Source: QNYQ01 sp964542985 (lineage in GTDB: Archaea; Thermoproteota; Thermoprotei_A; Sulfolobales; Pyrodictiaceae). Taken from it: DNA of 64,000 nucleotides. Every line of letters begins with the position of its first letter. Position 1 is the first letter of the stretch. Positions 41,406 through 51,347 of this stretch are shown here, piece by piece. A model generated the notes under the pieces. The model saw only the letters and a program-made list of their open reading frames with translations, searched no databases and was not told the DNA's origin. Location of the stretch: the NCBI GenBank assembly GCA_964542985.1, contig CAZIWH010000002.1, positions 1-64,000 of the forward strand, read 5' to 3'. The translations under genes were made by a program, and so were the position numbers.

Positions 41406-42851
41406 ATGTGCACCCAAAGAGCCATTCGAGAGGTAAGCCCAGCCTTGGACGTGGGAAAGTTCCCCCACGCTCTTAGCTTCGACGACGTTGTCCTCCTGCC
41501 CGGTAGGAGCCGGCTGGAGCCCTGGCAAGTAGACATAACCGGCAAGGCCAGCCGCCACGTAGCCCTCCACGTTCCCCTCCTAGCGGCACCAATGGACACG
41601 GTCTCTGAATGGAGGCTTGCCGTAACGTTAGCTCTCCTAGGAGGTATGGCCGTGATACACCGCAACATGAGCAGGGAGGAGCAGCTAAGCCACGTAGAGA
41701 GGGTCAAGAGTCACCCTGTGATAGAACTCAGCAGCATATACATGGCCTCGCTTGACGAATGCTGTCGTGCACGCGACCTCCTCCGCTCCCTCGGAATCAG
41801 GGAGGCCCCTGTCGTGGACGGCGGTAAGGTTGTTGGGTGGGTGAGGCTCACAAGCCTCCTCTCCTGCAGCTGCGGCACCCCCGTGGCGAAGCACATGGAG
41901 CCCCCGAGGCACGTCTATGAGGCCGACAACGCTGAGGAAGCTAGGAAGCTCATCCTCGGAGGCGGCGCCGATGCAGCAGCAATCACGGTCTCAGGCGTCT
42001 ACCTGGGCACAGTGACCGTCCATGAGGCGCTTGCCGACTACCAGCCGCTGCTCGATGAGGAGGGGAGACTCCGCGTAGCTGCCGCCATCTCGCCATTTGA
42101 CATCGAGAGGGCGAGGCTCCTCGGCAAGCATGTAGACGTACTGGTAACAGATGTTGCTCACTTCCACAACGACAACGTCCTTCGAGCGACGAAGAGGATA
42201 GCAAAGGAGACCACAGCAGACCTCGTGGTAGGCAACCTGGGCACAGTCGAGGGGGTAATAGACGCGTTTACTGTAGTCGAGAAAGTCGACGGGCTACGCA
42301 TGGGCATAGCCGGGGGCAACATCTGCACTACGAGTGGCGTAGCGGGCGTCGCGTCGCCCACACTCTACGCGGTAATGCAGGCCAGGGAGGCCCTCAGACA
42401 GCTAGGCGTGAGCCCGGAGGAGGCACCTATCATAGCCGATGGTGGTATACGCGGCAGCGGCGACGCGGTGAAGGCGCTGGCGGCTGGAGCCTACGCGGTG
42501 ATGGCGGGCTACTTGCTCGCGGGCACCGATGAGGCAGCGGCCCCGCCCATAAGGATAGGCGGTGCACTCTACAAGCCTTACCGTGGCATGGCGAGCCGCG
42601 GTGCACTCGAACGCAGGCACGCGGCAGACCGCTACAGCAGGGTGTCGAAGAAAGTTGAGGAGGGCATAGAAGGCCTTGTGCCCTACAAGGGACCCCTACG
42701 ACGCGTCGTAGAGGAGTTCGTCGAGGGCCTCCGAGCAGGACTAGGCTACGCAGGTGCAGCAAGCATACCGGAATTGTGGCGCGGTGCACGCTTCGCAAGA
42801 ATATCGAGCAGGATAGGAGCATTCACTGGCACCGTCAAGACCAGGGCCTAG
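41406..42851 (+). CDS. guaB: IMP dehydrogenase
   Basis: About 481 residues. TIM barrel with LSFDDVVLLPGRS, two CBS domains inserted (about residues 95-210), VTDVAHFHNDNV, the catalytic Cys loop GGNICTTSGVAGV, and the flap ADRYSRVSKKVEEGIEGLVPYKGPL (42627-42701) whose Arg-Tyr activates water. It oxidises IMP to XMP, feeding GuaA next door. ATG at 41406 fits the TATA box; the frame is open upstream only as antisense of guaA. Confidence 0.92.
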   Translation: MCTQRAIREVSPALDVGKFPHALSFDDVVLLPGRSRLEPWQVDITGKASRHVALHVPLLAAPMDTVSEWRLAVTLALLGGMAVIHRNMSREEQLSHVERVKSHPVIELSSIYMASLDECCRARDLLRSLGIREAPVVDGGKVVGWVRLTSLLSCSCGTPVAKHMEPPRHVYEADNAEEARKLILGGGADAAAITVSGVYLGTVTVHEALADYQPLLDEEGRLRVAAAISPFDIERARLLGKHVDVLVTDVAHFHNDNVLRATKRIAKETTADLVVGNLGTVEGVIDAFTVVEKVDGLRMGIAGGNICTTSGVAGVASPTLYAVMQAREALRQLGVSPEEAPIIADGGIRGSGDAVKALAAGAYAVMAGYLLAGTDEAAAPPIRIGGALYKPYRGMASRGALERRHAADRYSRVSKKVEEGIEGLVPYKGPLRRVVEEFVEGLRAGLGYAGAASIPELWRGARFARISSRIGAFTGTVKTRA

Positions 42852-42919
42852 CCCCTCTTGGTCGGGGAGCTGTTTTTCAACCACCTTTAGGCAGCAGATA
42901 GGAGAGGTGTTCCTATCCC

Positions 42920-43741
42920 TTGGCGAAGATTCTCCCCTCCACAAGGCTCCTCCCAGCTAACCCCATAAGGGCTGTTGATCTTCTCGCCTCGGCGGGGTTT
43001 AGTGAGATAGAGGTCAACTATGCCAGCTTTGAAAGAAGTAATGTAGACTACCCCTCGCTGCCCAACTGGCTGCGCCTGGTTCTCTTGGAGGCACTGCGCC
43101 TCGGCGTCTCAGTGCCGGTCGTTCACGGCCCCTGGGAGGACTACTTCCTCCCATACCTAGGCCGTGGTGTGGAAGCTGCGGTCTCGGAGGCGCTACTGCT
43201 CGCGGAGATATCCCACGGCTACGGCGTTGAGATCCTGGTGCTCCATCCATTTTCCGCCAGGAGGTTGGGCGCGGGTCGGGCGACGTGGATAAACAAGCGG
43301 TTCTTCGCTATACTTGCAGAGAGGCTCGAGGCCGAGGAGCTGGGCTTAAGGATAGCTGTGGAGAACACGTCGCGGGAGCCTCCATGGAACAATATCTCGG
43401 AGACACGTGGGCTTGTGGAGGCGGTGGCCTCTGAAAAGATTGGAATGTGTCTAGACTTCGGCCATGCGGGGATAAACGGTTACACCCCGGGCGCAGCGCT
43501 CAAGGAGGCGGCTGGCAGGGAGATATGTATCCATCTCCACGATAACCATGGCAGAGCTGATGAGCACCTCCCGCCGGGCTGCGGGAGTCTAGACTGGAGC
43601 AGCCTCGCCGAGGCTCCGAAAACCAGGGCCACGTACATAGTGTTGGAGAGCGACTGTAGTGGAGGCACGAGGAACTGCCTAGCTAGACTGCGCTCGGCCG
43701 CGGTTTCGGCCAAGGTGCTGCTAGAGCCTGTTCTCCCTTAG
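42920..43741 (+). CDS. Xylose isomerase-like TIM-barrel protein (AP endonuclease 2/sugar epimerase family)
   Basis: 273 residues with VVHGPWE, VLHPFSA, AVENTSREPP, CLDFGHAGIN and LHDNHGRADEHLPPGCGSLDW. These supply the His, Glu and Asp ligands of the family metal site. It could be a sugar or hydroxyacid isomerase or, less likely, endonuclease IV; sequence does not decide. TTG start. It overlaps proC by 21 bases. Confidence 0.8.
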   Translation: MAKILPSTRLLPANPIRAVDLLASAGFSEIEVNYASFERSNVDYPSLPNWLRLVLLEALRLGVSVPVVHGPWEDYFLPYLGRGVEAAVSEALLLAEISHGYGVEILVLHPFSARRLGAGRATWINKRFFAILAERLEAEELGLRIAVENTSREPPWNNISETRGLVEAVASEKIGMCLDFGHAGINGYTPGAALKEAAGREICIHLHDNHGRADEHLPPGCGSLDWSSLAEAPKTRATYIVLESDCSGGTRNCLARLRSAAVSAKVLLEPVLP

Positions 43742-44551
43742 GCTCTCCTCTATCTCTCTTGCAAGCGTCCTAGCCCTAGCCGTAGCCTTCTCAACTGCAT
43801 CTATTATAGCAGCCTTCATTCCCCTAGCCTCAATAACCTTAAGAGCCCTTATCGTAGTGCCACCCGGCGTGGTAACCTCGTCACGAAGTACCGCTGGGTG
43901 CTCCGGCTTGGCGCGGAGCAGCTCAGCTGTCCCTATCAACGTCTGGAGGATTGCATCATAGGCTAGCTCCCTCGGTATACCCACCGCCAGTGCGCCGAGC
44001 AATAGCGCATCTATCAGCTCGGCTATCATCGCGGGCCCCGAGCCCGCGACCGCGGTCCACGCGTCTATCAGCTGTTCTGGTATCTCATAGACCCTCCCTA
44101 CGCAGGTGAACAGGGAGACCACTAGGTCGCGGAACCGTGCTTCTTCAGGCACAACCAGGCCCGTGGCGCTGCGCTTCACAGCCGCGTTAAGGTTAGGCAT
44201 TGCGCGGTAAACCTCCGCGCCTCTAAGCGTTGAGCGAAGAATGCGCGTAGTAACCCCGGCCATAACTGAGACGACTGGTTTACCATTAACGGCTTCACCA
44301 ATCTCTCGGGCAAGCACGGGGTACTGGTACGGCTTCACGGAGATAACCACAACCTGAGCCTTCTCCACAGCGGCCCGGTTATCCCTCGTAGCCTCGAAGC
44401 CCATCATACGCAGCCTTTCTATGTGCTCCCTGCTCCGCGCCGTCGCGACAACCCTGGCACCGCAGTCCCTAAAGCCTAAAGCAAGTATGGAGCCTATCTT
44501 TCCAGCACCGAGCACAGCAACCGATATGCCCTTGAGCCTATCCAAGGCCAT
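43721..44551 (-). CDS. proC: Pyrroline-5-carboxylate reductase
   Basis: About 276 residues: SVAVLGAGKIGSILALGF (Rossmann), VVISVKPYQ, VSVMAGVTT, RAMPNLNAAV and the C-terminal signature AVAGSGPAMIAELIDALLLGALAVGI (positions 44061-43984). Last step of proline synthesis. The frame is open to 44626, but ATG 44551 fits homologue length. Confidence 0.93.
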   Translation of the reverse strand: MALDRLKGISVAVLGAGKIGSILALGFRDCGARVVATARSREHIERLRMMGFEATRDNRAAVEKAQVVVISVKPYQYPVLAREIGEAVNGKPVVSVMAGVTTRILRSTLRGAEVYRAMPNLNAAVKRSATGLVVPEEARFRDLVVSLFTCVGRVYEIPEQLIDAWTAVAGSGPAMIAELIDALLLGALAVGIPRELAYDAILQTLIGTAELLRAKPEHPAVLRDEVTTPGGTTIRALKVIEARGMKAAIIDAVEKATARARTLAREIEESLRENRL

Positions 44552-44693
44552 CAGACCGGGGCTTGTGCCCTCACAGGAGTGGAGAAAACAGTAACGGGGG
44601 GCCTCGGCTTTGAAACACCTCCTCATAGCCCCGACGGCGGGGCTCTCTAGGGGTTCACGGCCCTCCTCACGGGCCCCTTCCCGGTGTGCTACT

Positions 44694-46076
44694 CTACTCG
44701 GGCGTGATAACGTAGTCTGTGTCGCGGTACAGTACTATGTAGAGCGTCGCGGCCACTATTATTAGTGATAGCAAAGCTATAGCCCTGAGCAGAGGTGTTG
44801 GATTAGAATACTTGGTTAAGTGCACGCTGGTGCTTAGCTGCACAATGGAGTGCAGCATGACTGCGGCATTTAGGCTGGCCTGAACTAATACTCCCGCTGC
44901 ACTATATACCAGGCTGAGCCGCTTCGGTATAACAGTCACGATTATGCCGCTGTAGAACGTCTGTGGAATGTATACCTTTGTGGGTTCCAGGAGCGGCGGC
45001 GTTAAGATTATCCTCGTGTCCCTTAAGTCAGGGCGATAGAAGAGCCCATACTTGTCCAGCAAGGCTACTACTATCCTTGCAGGTGCGTCAGCTGTTGCCT
45101 CTAAGATGGGTTGGGCGTGGAAGCCTGTGAATGATACGAAAGCAGAATCTACGCCAGTCACGCCAGCGGCGCTCCATTTTATGACGTAGCTTCCAATATA
45201 GCTCTGTACGTGGTACGTATACGCATATGCGAACGCTGTTGAAGCTAATAGTATCGCTGATAGCAATGTAAAGGCGACCTTGATGCCGGGGGACAATCCA
45301 CGGCGGTGGAGAGGGTAGCCAAACACAATTATGTCGAAGAGTCTTCTTGCCTGGCTCATTATACGCAGCTTGGCGATCCTCTCCTCATTGACTATTAGCG
45401 GTAGTACTGCTATGCCGGTTAAGAAGCCGCCGACGTGGGCGAAGAATGCGACACTGCTGTTGAGAGCAAAGTAGCCCTCCATAACTTGTAAGGCGAACCA
45501 GAAGAGAATCCAGTATGCTGCTAGTAGTTCGAAGCACACTGGTATGAAGAACAAGAAGAAGCAGGCGACAAGCCTGGTGCCCGGGTAGAGTAGCATGTAT
45601 GCGCCTAGCACACCGCTAATGGCTCCGCTTGCGCCGACACTGGGTACTGCAAGGTCTGCCGGGCTCTGAAGATATATAAATAGGGTGTGGAAGAGGGCAG
45701 CCATTATACCGCTCACAATGTAGAGTAGCAGGAACCTCAAGTGGCCAAGAGTGCGCTCCACAGCTCTGCCGAAGATGTAGAGGAAGTAGAGGTTAAAGAA
45801 TATGTGGAATAGGTTCGCGTGCGTGAACATTGCTGTGAATATTGTGTAGAAGCTGCTAGGGTCTACGAGCAGCTTGGCAGGAACAAAGCCCAGCTTTGCT
45901 ATCCAGTCCACCGTAGATTTTATGAAGCCTGTGCTGGCAGAGGTCACGGCATAGACCGCTATGTTAATCAATATTATAGCATAGAGTACGTAGGGTCTCT
46001 CATGCCCTCCTATGGGTTCCTCTTCGGTGCCTAGTACTATCTCACGGGTAAACCCTCTACCGGGCCGCCACTCCAA
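44694..46076 (-). CDS. Rhomboid-family intramembrane serine protease with extra C-terminal region
   Basis: About 460 residues. Six-helix rhomboid core with FHIFFNLYFLYIFGRAVE, active-site Ser in VGASGAISGVLGAY and His in AHVGGFLTGI. A further hydrophobic helix (about residue 265-285), an extracytoplasmic domain of some 130 residues and two more C-terminal helices follow. It probably cleaves membrane proteins. TTG at 46076 is preferred, as GGGAGGA lies seven bases upstream; the frame also allows TTG at 46091. Confidence 0.85.
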   Translation of the reverse strand: MEWRPGRGFTREIVLGTEEEPIGGHERPYVLYAIILINIAVYAVTSASTGFIKSTVDWIAKLGFVPAKLLVDPSSFYTIFTAMFTHANLFHIFFNLYFLYIFGRAVERTLGHLRFLLLYIVSGIMAALFHTLFIYLQSPADLAVPSVGASGAISGVLGAYMLLYPGTRLVACFFLFFIPVCFELLAAYWILFWFALQVMEGYFALNSSVAFFAHVGGFLTGIAVLPLIVNEERIAKLRIMSQARRLFDIIVFGYPLHRRGLSPGIKVAFTLLSAILLASTAFAYAYTYHVQSYIGSYVIKWSAAGVTGVDSAFVSFTGFHAQPILEATADAPARIVVALLDKYGLFYRPDLRDTRIILTPPLLEPTKVYIPQTFYSGIIVTVIPKRLSLVYSAAGVLVQASLNAAVMLHSIVQLSTSVHLTKYSNPTPLLRAIALLSLIIVAATLYIVLYRDTDYVITPE

Positions 46077-46256
46077 TGCTGCTCCTCCCAAGGAGACCGT
46101 AGCTTCGCTTAAGGAGCGGCCTACTTATCCAAAGCTCCCTCAGTTTTGTGCGCCGAAACCCTAGATATCCGGCGGCGTAGGGAGATTGGGCCTATGAGTT
46201 TGAGGAGAAAGCTGCTCCCACATTGTGTCCACCATTTTGGGTTTGAGGTGGATACC

Positions 46257-47630
46257 TTGAGTGCAGAAATGAGAAATCTATTAGAAAAGCTAGTAGCTCG
46301 CGCCTCTAGGCTTATCGGTGGCTTCGTTGAGGTAAGGATAGAGGAGCGTAGGACGACGACGATAGAGATGCGTGACGGCGTGGTAACGACGTCCTACGGC
46401 ATAGACCGTGGTGCGGCGGTGAGGGTCTACATAGACGGCTCAATAGGCTTCGCCTACACCACTAGGCTTAGCTTTGATGCCCTGGACTCTGCTCTACGTC
46501 GGGCTCTGAGTATGGCCAGAGCGGTGCACGGCAAGTTGCCCAAGCCCCTTGAAATGGGTTCTATGGATGCCTACCATGTGACACCGGTTAAGCGTAGTAT
46601 CGAGGATGTATCTATAGATGCGAAAATAGGTGATGTAGTCGAGCTAGACAAACTACTAGCAAAGGGAGCTAAGTCCAGGACTATAGTGTACAGGGAGGCT
46701 GTCGAGGAGAAGCTTTACGCGAGCACTGAAGACCGCTACCTCGGGGAGAGGAGAGAACTCGCCTACCTCTACGTCTCCGTCTACGCCGAGGAGGCGGGCG
46801 TCCGCGCAAGCGCCCACATAAACAACGGCACGATAAGCGGCTACATGTTGTGGAAGAAGATGAGCCAGCAAGAGGTAGCCGATAAGCTGCTCTCCAGGCT
46901 GCGCGCCCAGCTACACGCTAAGGCACCTAAGGCAGGCAACTTCCCCGTGGTGCTAGCTCCCGAGGCGTTGGGTGTCTTCGTGCATGAGGCGTTCGGCCAC
47001 CTGGCTGAGGCGGACCTGGTTGTCGCCGGGAGCGTCTTGAGAGGCAAGAAGGGTCAGCAGGTGGCATCGCCTCTCGTGACTATAGTTGACGACCCTGGGA
47101 TAGAGGACGGTTTCGGCACAATAAGGTTTGACGACGAGGGTGTGAAGACGGCCAGGGCAGTTATAGTGGAGAAGGGTATACACAAGCAGGTGATGACGGA
47201 CAGGCTGCACGCAACGATGCTCGGCGAACCGCCGACGGGCAACGCGAGGGCAGAATCCTACCGCTACCAGCCCCTAGTAAGGATGAGGAACACCGTTATG
47301 CTCCCGGGCGAGCACAGCGTCGACGAGGTGTTTGAGGGCATAAAGTTCGGCTACTACGTCGTCTCCACCGGCGGTGGCCAGACGAACCTTGACGGTAGCT
47401 TCCAGGTAGGCATAGAAGAGGCCTACGAGATAGTTAATGGCGAGATAGGCTCACCGGTACGCGGGCTAAGCATAGCCGGTAACACACTAGACACGCTGAG
47501 AAAGATAGACCGCGTAGCCAAGGACTTCAAGCTATTCTACGGGCACTGTGGCAAGGGACAAGTAGTACCCGTCTCCGACGGCGGCCCCCACGTAAGGGTC
47601 TCCTCGATGACCGTCGGGGGGTCAGCCTAA
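46257..47630 (+). CDS. tldD: TldD family metalloprotease
   Basis: About 457 residues with the active-site HEAFGHLAEAD (HExxxH) near the middle, and VSTGGGQTNLDGSFQVGIEEAYEI near the end. TldD pairs with TldE to degrade unfolded peptides. GAGGTGG then TTG at 46257, or ATG 46269, is the likely start; both give the family size. Upstream TldE follows. Confidence 0.88.
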   Translation: MSAEMRNLLEKLVARASRLIGGFVEVRIEERRTTTIEMRDGVVTTSYGIDRGAAVRVYIDGSIGFAYTTRLSFDALDSALRRALSMARAVHGKLPKPLEMGSMDAYHVTPVKRSIEDVSIDAKIGDVVELDKLLAKGAKSRTIVYREAVEEKLYASTEDRYLGERRELAYLYVSVYAEEAGVRASAHINNGTISGYMLWKKMSQQEVADKLLSRLRAQLHAKAPKAGNFPVVLAPEALGVFVHEAFGHLAEADLVVAGSVLRGKKGQQVASPLVTIVDDPGIEDGFGTIRFDDEGVKTARAVIVEKGIHKQVMTDRLHATMLGEPPTGNARAESYRYQPLVRMRNTVMLPGEHSVDEVFEGIKFGYYVVSTGGGQTNLDGSFQVGIEEAYEIVNGEIGSPVRGLSIAGNTLDTLRKIDRVAKDFKLFYGHCGKGQVVPVSDGGPHVRVSSMTVGGSA

Positions 47631-47679
47631 CTTCCACCTGAACCGCATACGCTTGTGATTGAAATAGAGGTGGATACAC

Positions 47680-49041
47680 ATGGTTCCCCGTGTATCCCCT
47701 ATAGAGCTAGCCGTCATGGCTGTCCGCGCTGCGATGAGGGAGGGAGCCACAGAGGCCGAGGCATTTGTCACCAGGAGGAGGGGCTACAGCGTCTCTATAC
47801 TCGCCGGACGCATAAAGGGCCTAGAGTCTATGGATGAGGCGGGTGTAGGCATAAGGGTCGCTGTGGGCAAGAGGGTGGGCTTTGCCTACGCCACCGGCCT
47901 GGATACCGAGGCTGCGAGGCGCGCTGCGAGGGCTGCAGTCAAGCAGGCCAGGGCTTCCCCTGAGGACCCATACTGGCCGGGTCTCCCGGAGCCTCCGGAG
48001 CGCTATCCTGAGCCCAGCGGGGTCTATGGGGACGGCGTGGCTAGGGCCTCGCCGGAGTCCATAGTTGAGGATGCCAAGGTGCTCATAGGCCATGTTGCTG
48101 CCAGGGAGGGGGTGCAGCTGAGCAGAGCAAGCATAGGCGTCTCGGTATTCGAAGAGGCCATAGCTAATAGTAACGGCGTCTATGCCGTAGAGATGGGTAC
48201 CTATGCCTCCGTAATGGTTTCAATCGTTGTTCAGAAGAATGGTCTCACAACCCCCGCTGTGTTCGAGTTCGAGTCGAGTAGGGTGGCAGTACCCGACGTC
48301 ACAGCTGTGGCGAACCGTGCGGTGGAGAAGGCGCTGCTGGCAACCAAGGTCGTGAAGGGCCTACAGCCCGGCAGGTACACAGTAGTTTACCAGCCGCAAG
48401 TGCTAGCGGAGCTCCTCGACTACACGGTGCTCTCGTCCCTCAACGGCGAGAACGTGGTTCGCGGCCGCAGCTACTACGTTGGCAAGACCGGCGGGAAGGT
48501 CATGGACGAGAGGATAACAATAATTGACGACGGGCTTCTGAAGGGAGGCGATAGCACAGGCAGGTTCGATGGAGAAGGAGTGCCCATGCAGACCACGGTG
48601 CTGGTTGAGAAGGGTGTGCTCCGCGGATTCATCTACGACAACTACTGGGCCAGCCGCGTCGGGACAAGGAGCACCGGCAACGCAGTGAGGAGCGGATACA
48701 GCAGCAGGCCGCGCCCAGGCTTCACTAATATAGTGATACCGGGCGGCGACGCCGGCCCCGAGGAGCTATACGAGGGAAGAGTGCTCGTCATCTATCAGGT
48801 TCAGGGTGCCCACACAGCGAATCCCGAGACCGGTGAGTACAGTGTGCTGGCGAACCCGGCGATACTCTATGAGAACGGTGAGCCTAAGGGATGGGTGCCC
48901 GGCTTAGTGCTAGCAGGGAACCTCTACAAGGAGCTGGCGGAGAACGTTGAGGCAATAAGCAAGTGGACCGAGAAGCCCTACCCCGGCGCAGTGCTGCCAG
49001 CCATGAGGCTCCGCGGTGTCTCAGCCGCGCCCAGAGGCTAG
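47680..49041 (+). CDS. tldE: TldE/PmbA-family protease partner
   Basis: 453 residues, homologous to TldD but without HExxxH, as expected for TldE/PmbA. Conserved TIIDDGLLKGGDSTGRFDGEGVPMQ-type region (around 48520-48590). ATG with GAGGTGG six bases upstream, similar to the tldD site. Together they form a heterodimeric protease. The stop shares CTAG with the convergent hypothetical gene. Confidence 0.88.
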   Translation: MVPRVSPIELAVMAVRAAMREGATEAEAFVTRRRGYSVSILAGRIKGLESMDEAGVGIRVAVGKRVGFAYATGLDTEAARRAARAAVKQARASPEDPYWPGLPEPPERYPEPSGVYGDGVARASPESIVEDAKVLIGHVAAREGVQLSRASIGVSVFEEAIANSNGVYAVEMGTYASVMVSIVVQKNGLTTPAVFEFESSRVAVPDVTAVANRAVEKALLATKVVKGLQPGRYTVVYQPQVLAELLDYTVLSSLNGENVVRGRSYYVGKTGGKVMDERITIIDDGLLKGGDSTGRFDGEGVPMQTTVLVEKGVLRGFIYDNYWASRVGTRSTGNAVRSGYSSRPRPGFTNIVIPGGDAGPEELYEGRVLVIYQVQGAHTANPETGEYSVLANPAILYENGEPKGWVPGLVLAGNLYKELAENVEAISKWTEKPYPGAVLPAMRLRGVSAAPRG

Positions 49042-49784
49042 CAGAGGTACTCGAACTCCGCCTCGAGCAGCCCCTGGAGCTTGTACCTTATTTTTAGGAA
49101 GCGCTCCCCGCACTCCCCAGCTTCGAGGCTCTCCCCAGCCCACTTCTCCACGAGCCCTATGAGCCACCGAGAGAGCCTGCCGTAGGCCACCCTTGTGTCC
49201 ATGACGGTCTTCCTTAGTAGAGCCGGATCCGGTGCAGTAACTACTGCCTCCCCGGGGCCCTCGAGCCCGGCGGCGGTCAGCCCGGCGAGCGCGAGCGCAT
49301 ACACAGAGCCCGGAACTGTGACCTTGCAGCGCACCCCCCTTCTCCTGGCCAGCACCGTATAGCTGCCAGCAGTGCCTGCATAGCCTGCCTGCCTCCAGCC
49401 TCTCCCCACACCTCGGCCGGCCCCAAGGCCTAGCCCGGCGGCGGCCAGGATCGGCTCGGCGCAGAGCACAGTTGAGCTGTCGGCCAGCTTCTCCTCAAAT
49501 ACTGCGAGCGCCTCAGCCTCCTCATCCAGCCCCCATAGGAGGGGCCTCCACCGGGGCTCAGCGAGCGGCCACTCCTCCTCAGCCGCGTCGAGTGCGTCAT
49601 AGTAGGCCTCGATGGCGTATTCATAGAAGTAGTCCAGGCCGGTCACGTGGCCGGCCGCTATAGCTGCATGGGGGTATGCGAACATGCCTACAGCTCCACG
49701 GTAGCCTGTATCCCGTAGCCTTGAGAGCACCCAGTCGAGGAACGGCCTAGCCCACTGCTCCGGCGGCTCCACAAGAGCCTTCAC
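49038..49784 (-). CDS. Hypothetical protein
   Basis: About 248 residues, Gly/Ala-rich, with MFAYPHAAIAAGHVTGLDYFYEYAIEAYYDA near the N-terminus. No family recognised. The frame opens at 49820, but the TATA-like CTTATAG at 49834-49840 would start transcription near 49810, so GTG at 49784 (VKALVEPPEQ) is preferred. Confidence 0.5.
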   Translation of the reverse strand: MKALVEPPEQWARPFLDWVLSRLRDTGYRGAVGMFAYPHAAIAAGHVTGLDYFYEYAIEAYYDALDAAEEEWPLAEPRWRPLLWGLDEEAEALAVFEEKLADSSTVLCAEPILAAAGLGLGAGRGVGRGWRQAGYAGTAGSYTVLARRRGVRCKVTVPGSVYALALAGLTAAGLEGPGEAVVTAPDPALLRKTVMDTRVAYGRLSRWLIGLVEKWAGESLEAGECGERFLKIRYKLQGLLEAEFEYLC

Positions 49785-49833
49785 GCCTACCCTGCACCCA
49801 TATGCTCTAGACCCGGCCACACATCACGCCGGG

Positions 49834-49840
49834 CTATAAG
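49834..49840 (-). promoter_or_regulatory. TATA-like box for hypothetical gene
   Basis: CTTATAG on the minus strand, about 50 bases before GTG 49784. Together they decide the start of that gene. Confidence 0.5.
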
Positions 49841-49970
49841 CTGGGGGAGCCGGCTGTCGCATCATTTTATCGAGGGTTCACGGGGAACACTTGTTTTAAG
49901 GCCTGGATGCTATGCGTGGCTGCGAGCCTAAACAGACTAGGCCCGTGGAGATAGGTGGAGGGGCCCCCTC

Positions 49971-51344
49971 TTGGCTAGTCGAATGATGGCGTTTGCAGTA
50001 GCTCTCATAATTGTGGCCGCGGCAGGGTTGGCGGCACTGTACCTCTTTGGGCTCGCGGGCAACGAGGCCCAGAGGGGCGTGAAGCTCGTCATAGTCACCA
50101 GGCTCTCCCCGGAGGAGCAGAAGGATCTCCGCCAAGCGTTCCTAAACACGAGCTTCGCTAGGAATTATGGTATAAGGGACATAGAGTTCATGAAGGTACC
50201 TTACGCCGAGTGGGCGAGCCTCGCCGAGAGTGGTAGGGTTGACGGCTTCCTCATAGGCGAGAAGATCGTCTACGATGGCTTGTGTCGCGGCGGCCACCTA
50301 GCAGTGTTCGACATGAAGAAGCTCATAGAGGTCGTTGAAAGCCTCGACCCTCGTTACAGGGGCGAGGCGTCGGGGGGCGGCTACTGCTGGGTCGCAGTAG
50401 GCCAGGCCGTCTACGGCTACATAGTCAACAAGAGGTTCCTCCAAGCCCATGGGCTTCCGGAGCCCGAGACCTGGGGCAGTCTCATGAACCCCGTCTACCT
50501 CAAGCCCCTCCTCGAGAACGCAGAGACGGTCTCCTACCCGAGGCCCAGCATGAGCGGCACAGCGAGAACCGTGATGCACGGCATATTGCAGCGCTACGGT
50601 TGGGACCGCGGCTGGGAGCTGCTCACAGTGATAGGCATGGAGGCCAGGATAGTGGGTAGCTCGGAGAAAGCACGGGATCAGGCGGCGGAAGGCGTGGTGG
50701 GCGTCGCGCCAGCCTACATAGGCTACGGCATAGAGGCCGAGAAGGTTGGGAAAGACGCAGTGTTCGAGATACCGAGGCACGAAGGCATCCTCTACCTCAG
50801 CCTGGCTGCTGTGGCTAAGAAGGCGCCGCACCCTAAGGCCATGGAGGCTTTCATCCTCTGGCTCCTCAGCGACGAGGGGCAGAAGGCGCTGGCGAGACTC
50901 TACTACTACATACCGGTCCGCCCCGTGAAGGGTATAGAGTGGGTTGAACGCATATACAACGAGATGAAGGGCAACCTTTTCAACTATAACCGTACGCTCG
51001 CAGAGCGCGTAGACCTCGCTGCAACCACCTATTTTGAGGCAGCCATAGCCGACCCAGACTCCAACGCGCTTCTAAAAGAGATAGGGTCGAGAATAGCGAG
51101 GCTGATGGAAGAGGGAAAGATGAGCAAGGAGGAGGCCGAGAAGTTGCTAGCCGAGACAGGCAAGCCTCTTCAGATAAAGGATCCGTGGACGGGGAAGAGA
51201 ACGGCCTTCACGCTGAAGTACGCCGAGGCGGTAAACTCCAAGCTTCAGAGCCCCAAGAACCGCCAGCTCTTCTACAACGCTGTGAAGGACGCAGCTGTGG
51301 CGAGGTACCACGAGATACTACAGCGGCTTAGCGCGGGAGGCTGA
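49971..51344 (+). CDS. ABC transporter extracellular substrate-binding protein (Fe3+/FbpA-like)
   Basis: 457 residues. An N-terminal hydrophobic anchor (about 6-27) leads into a type II periplasmic-binding fold: VIVTRLSPEEQKDLRQAF, VGQAVYGYIVNKRFL, PETWGSLMNPVYLKPL and MEAFILWLLSDEGQKALARLYYYIPVRP. The last 120 residues form a predicted helical extension not usual in FbpA. The ligand may be iron, but anions or thiamine are possible. TTG start behind GGTGGAGGGG. No ATPase gene lies beside it. Confidence 0.8.
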   Translation: MASRMMAFAVALIIVAAAGLAALYLFGLAGNEAQRGVKLVIVTRLSPEEQKDLRQAFLNTSFARNYGIRDIEFMKVPYAEWASLAESGRVDGFLIGEKIVYDGLCRGGHLAVFDMKKLIEVVESLDPRYRGEASGGGYCWVAVGQAVYGYIVNKRFLQAHGLPEPETWGSLMNPVYLKPLLENAETVSYPRPSMSGTARTVMHGILQRYGWDRGWELLTVIGMEARIVGSSEKARDQAAEGVVGVAPAYIGYGIEAEKVGKDAVFEIPRHEGILYLSLAAVAKKAPHPKAMEAFILWLLSDEGQKALARLYYYIPVRPVKGIEWVERIYNEMKGNLFNYNRTLAERVDLAATTYFEAAIADPDSNALLKEIGSRIARLMEEGKMSKEEAEKLLAETGKPLQIKDPWTGKRTAFTLKYAEAVNSKLQSPKNRQLFYNAVKDAAVARYHEILQRLSAGG

Positions 51345-51347
51345 ACC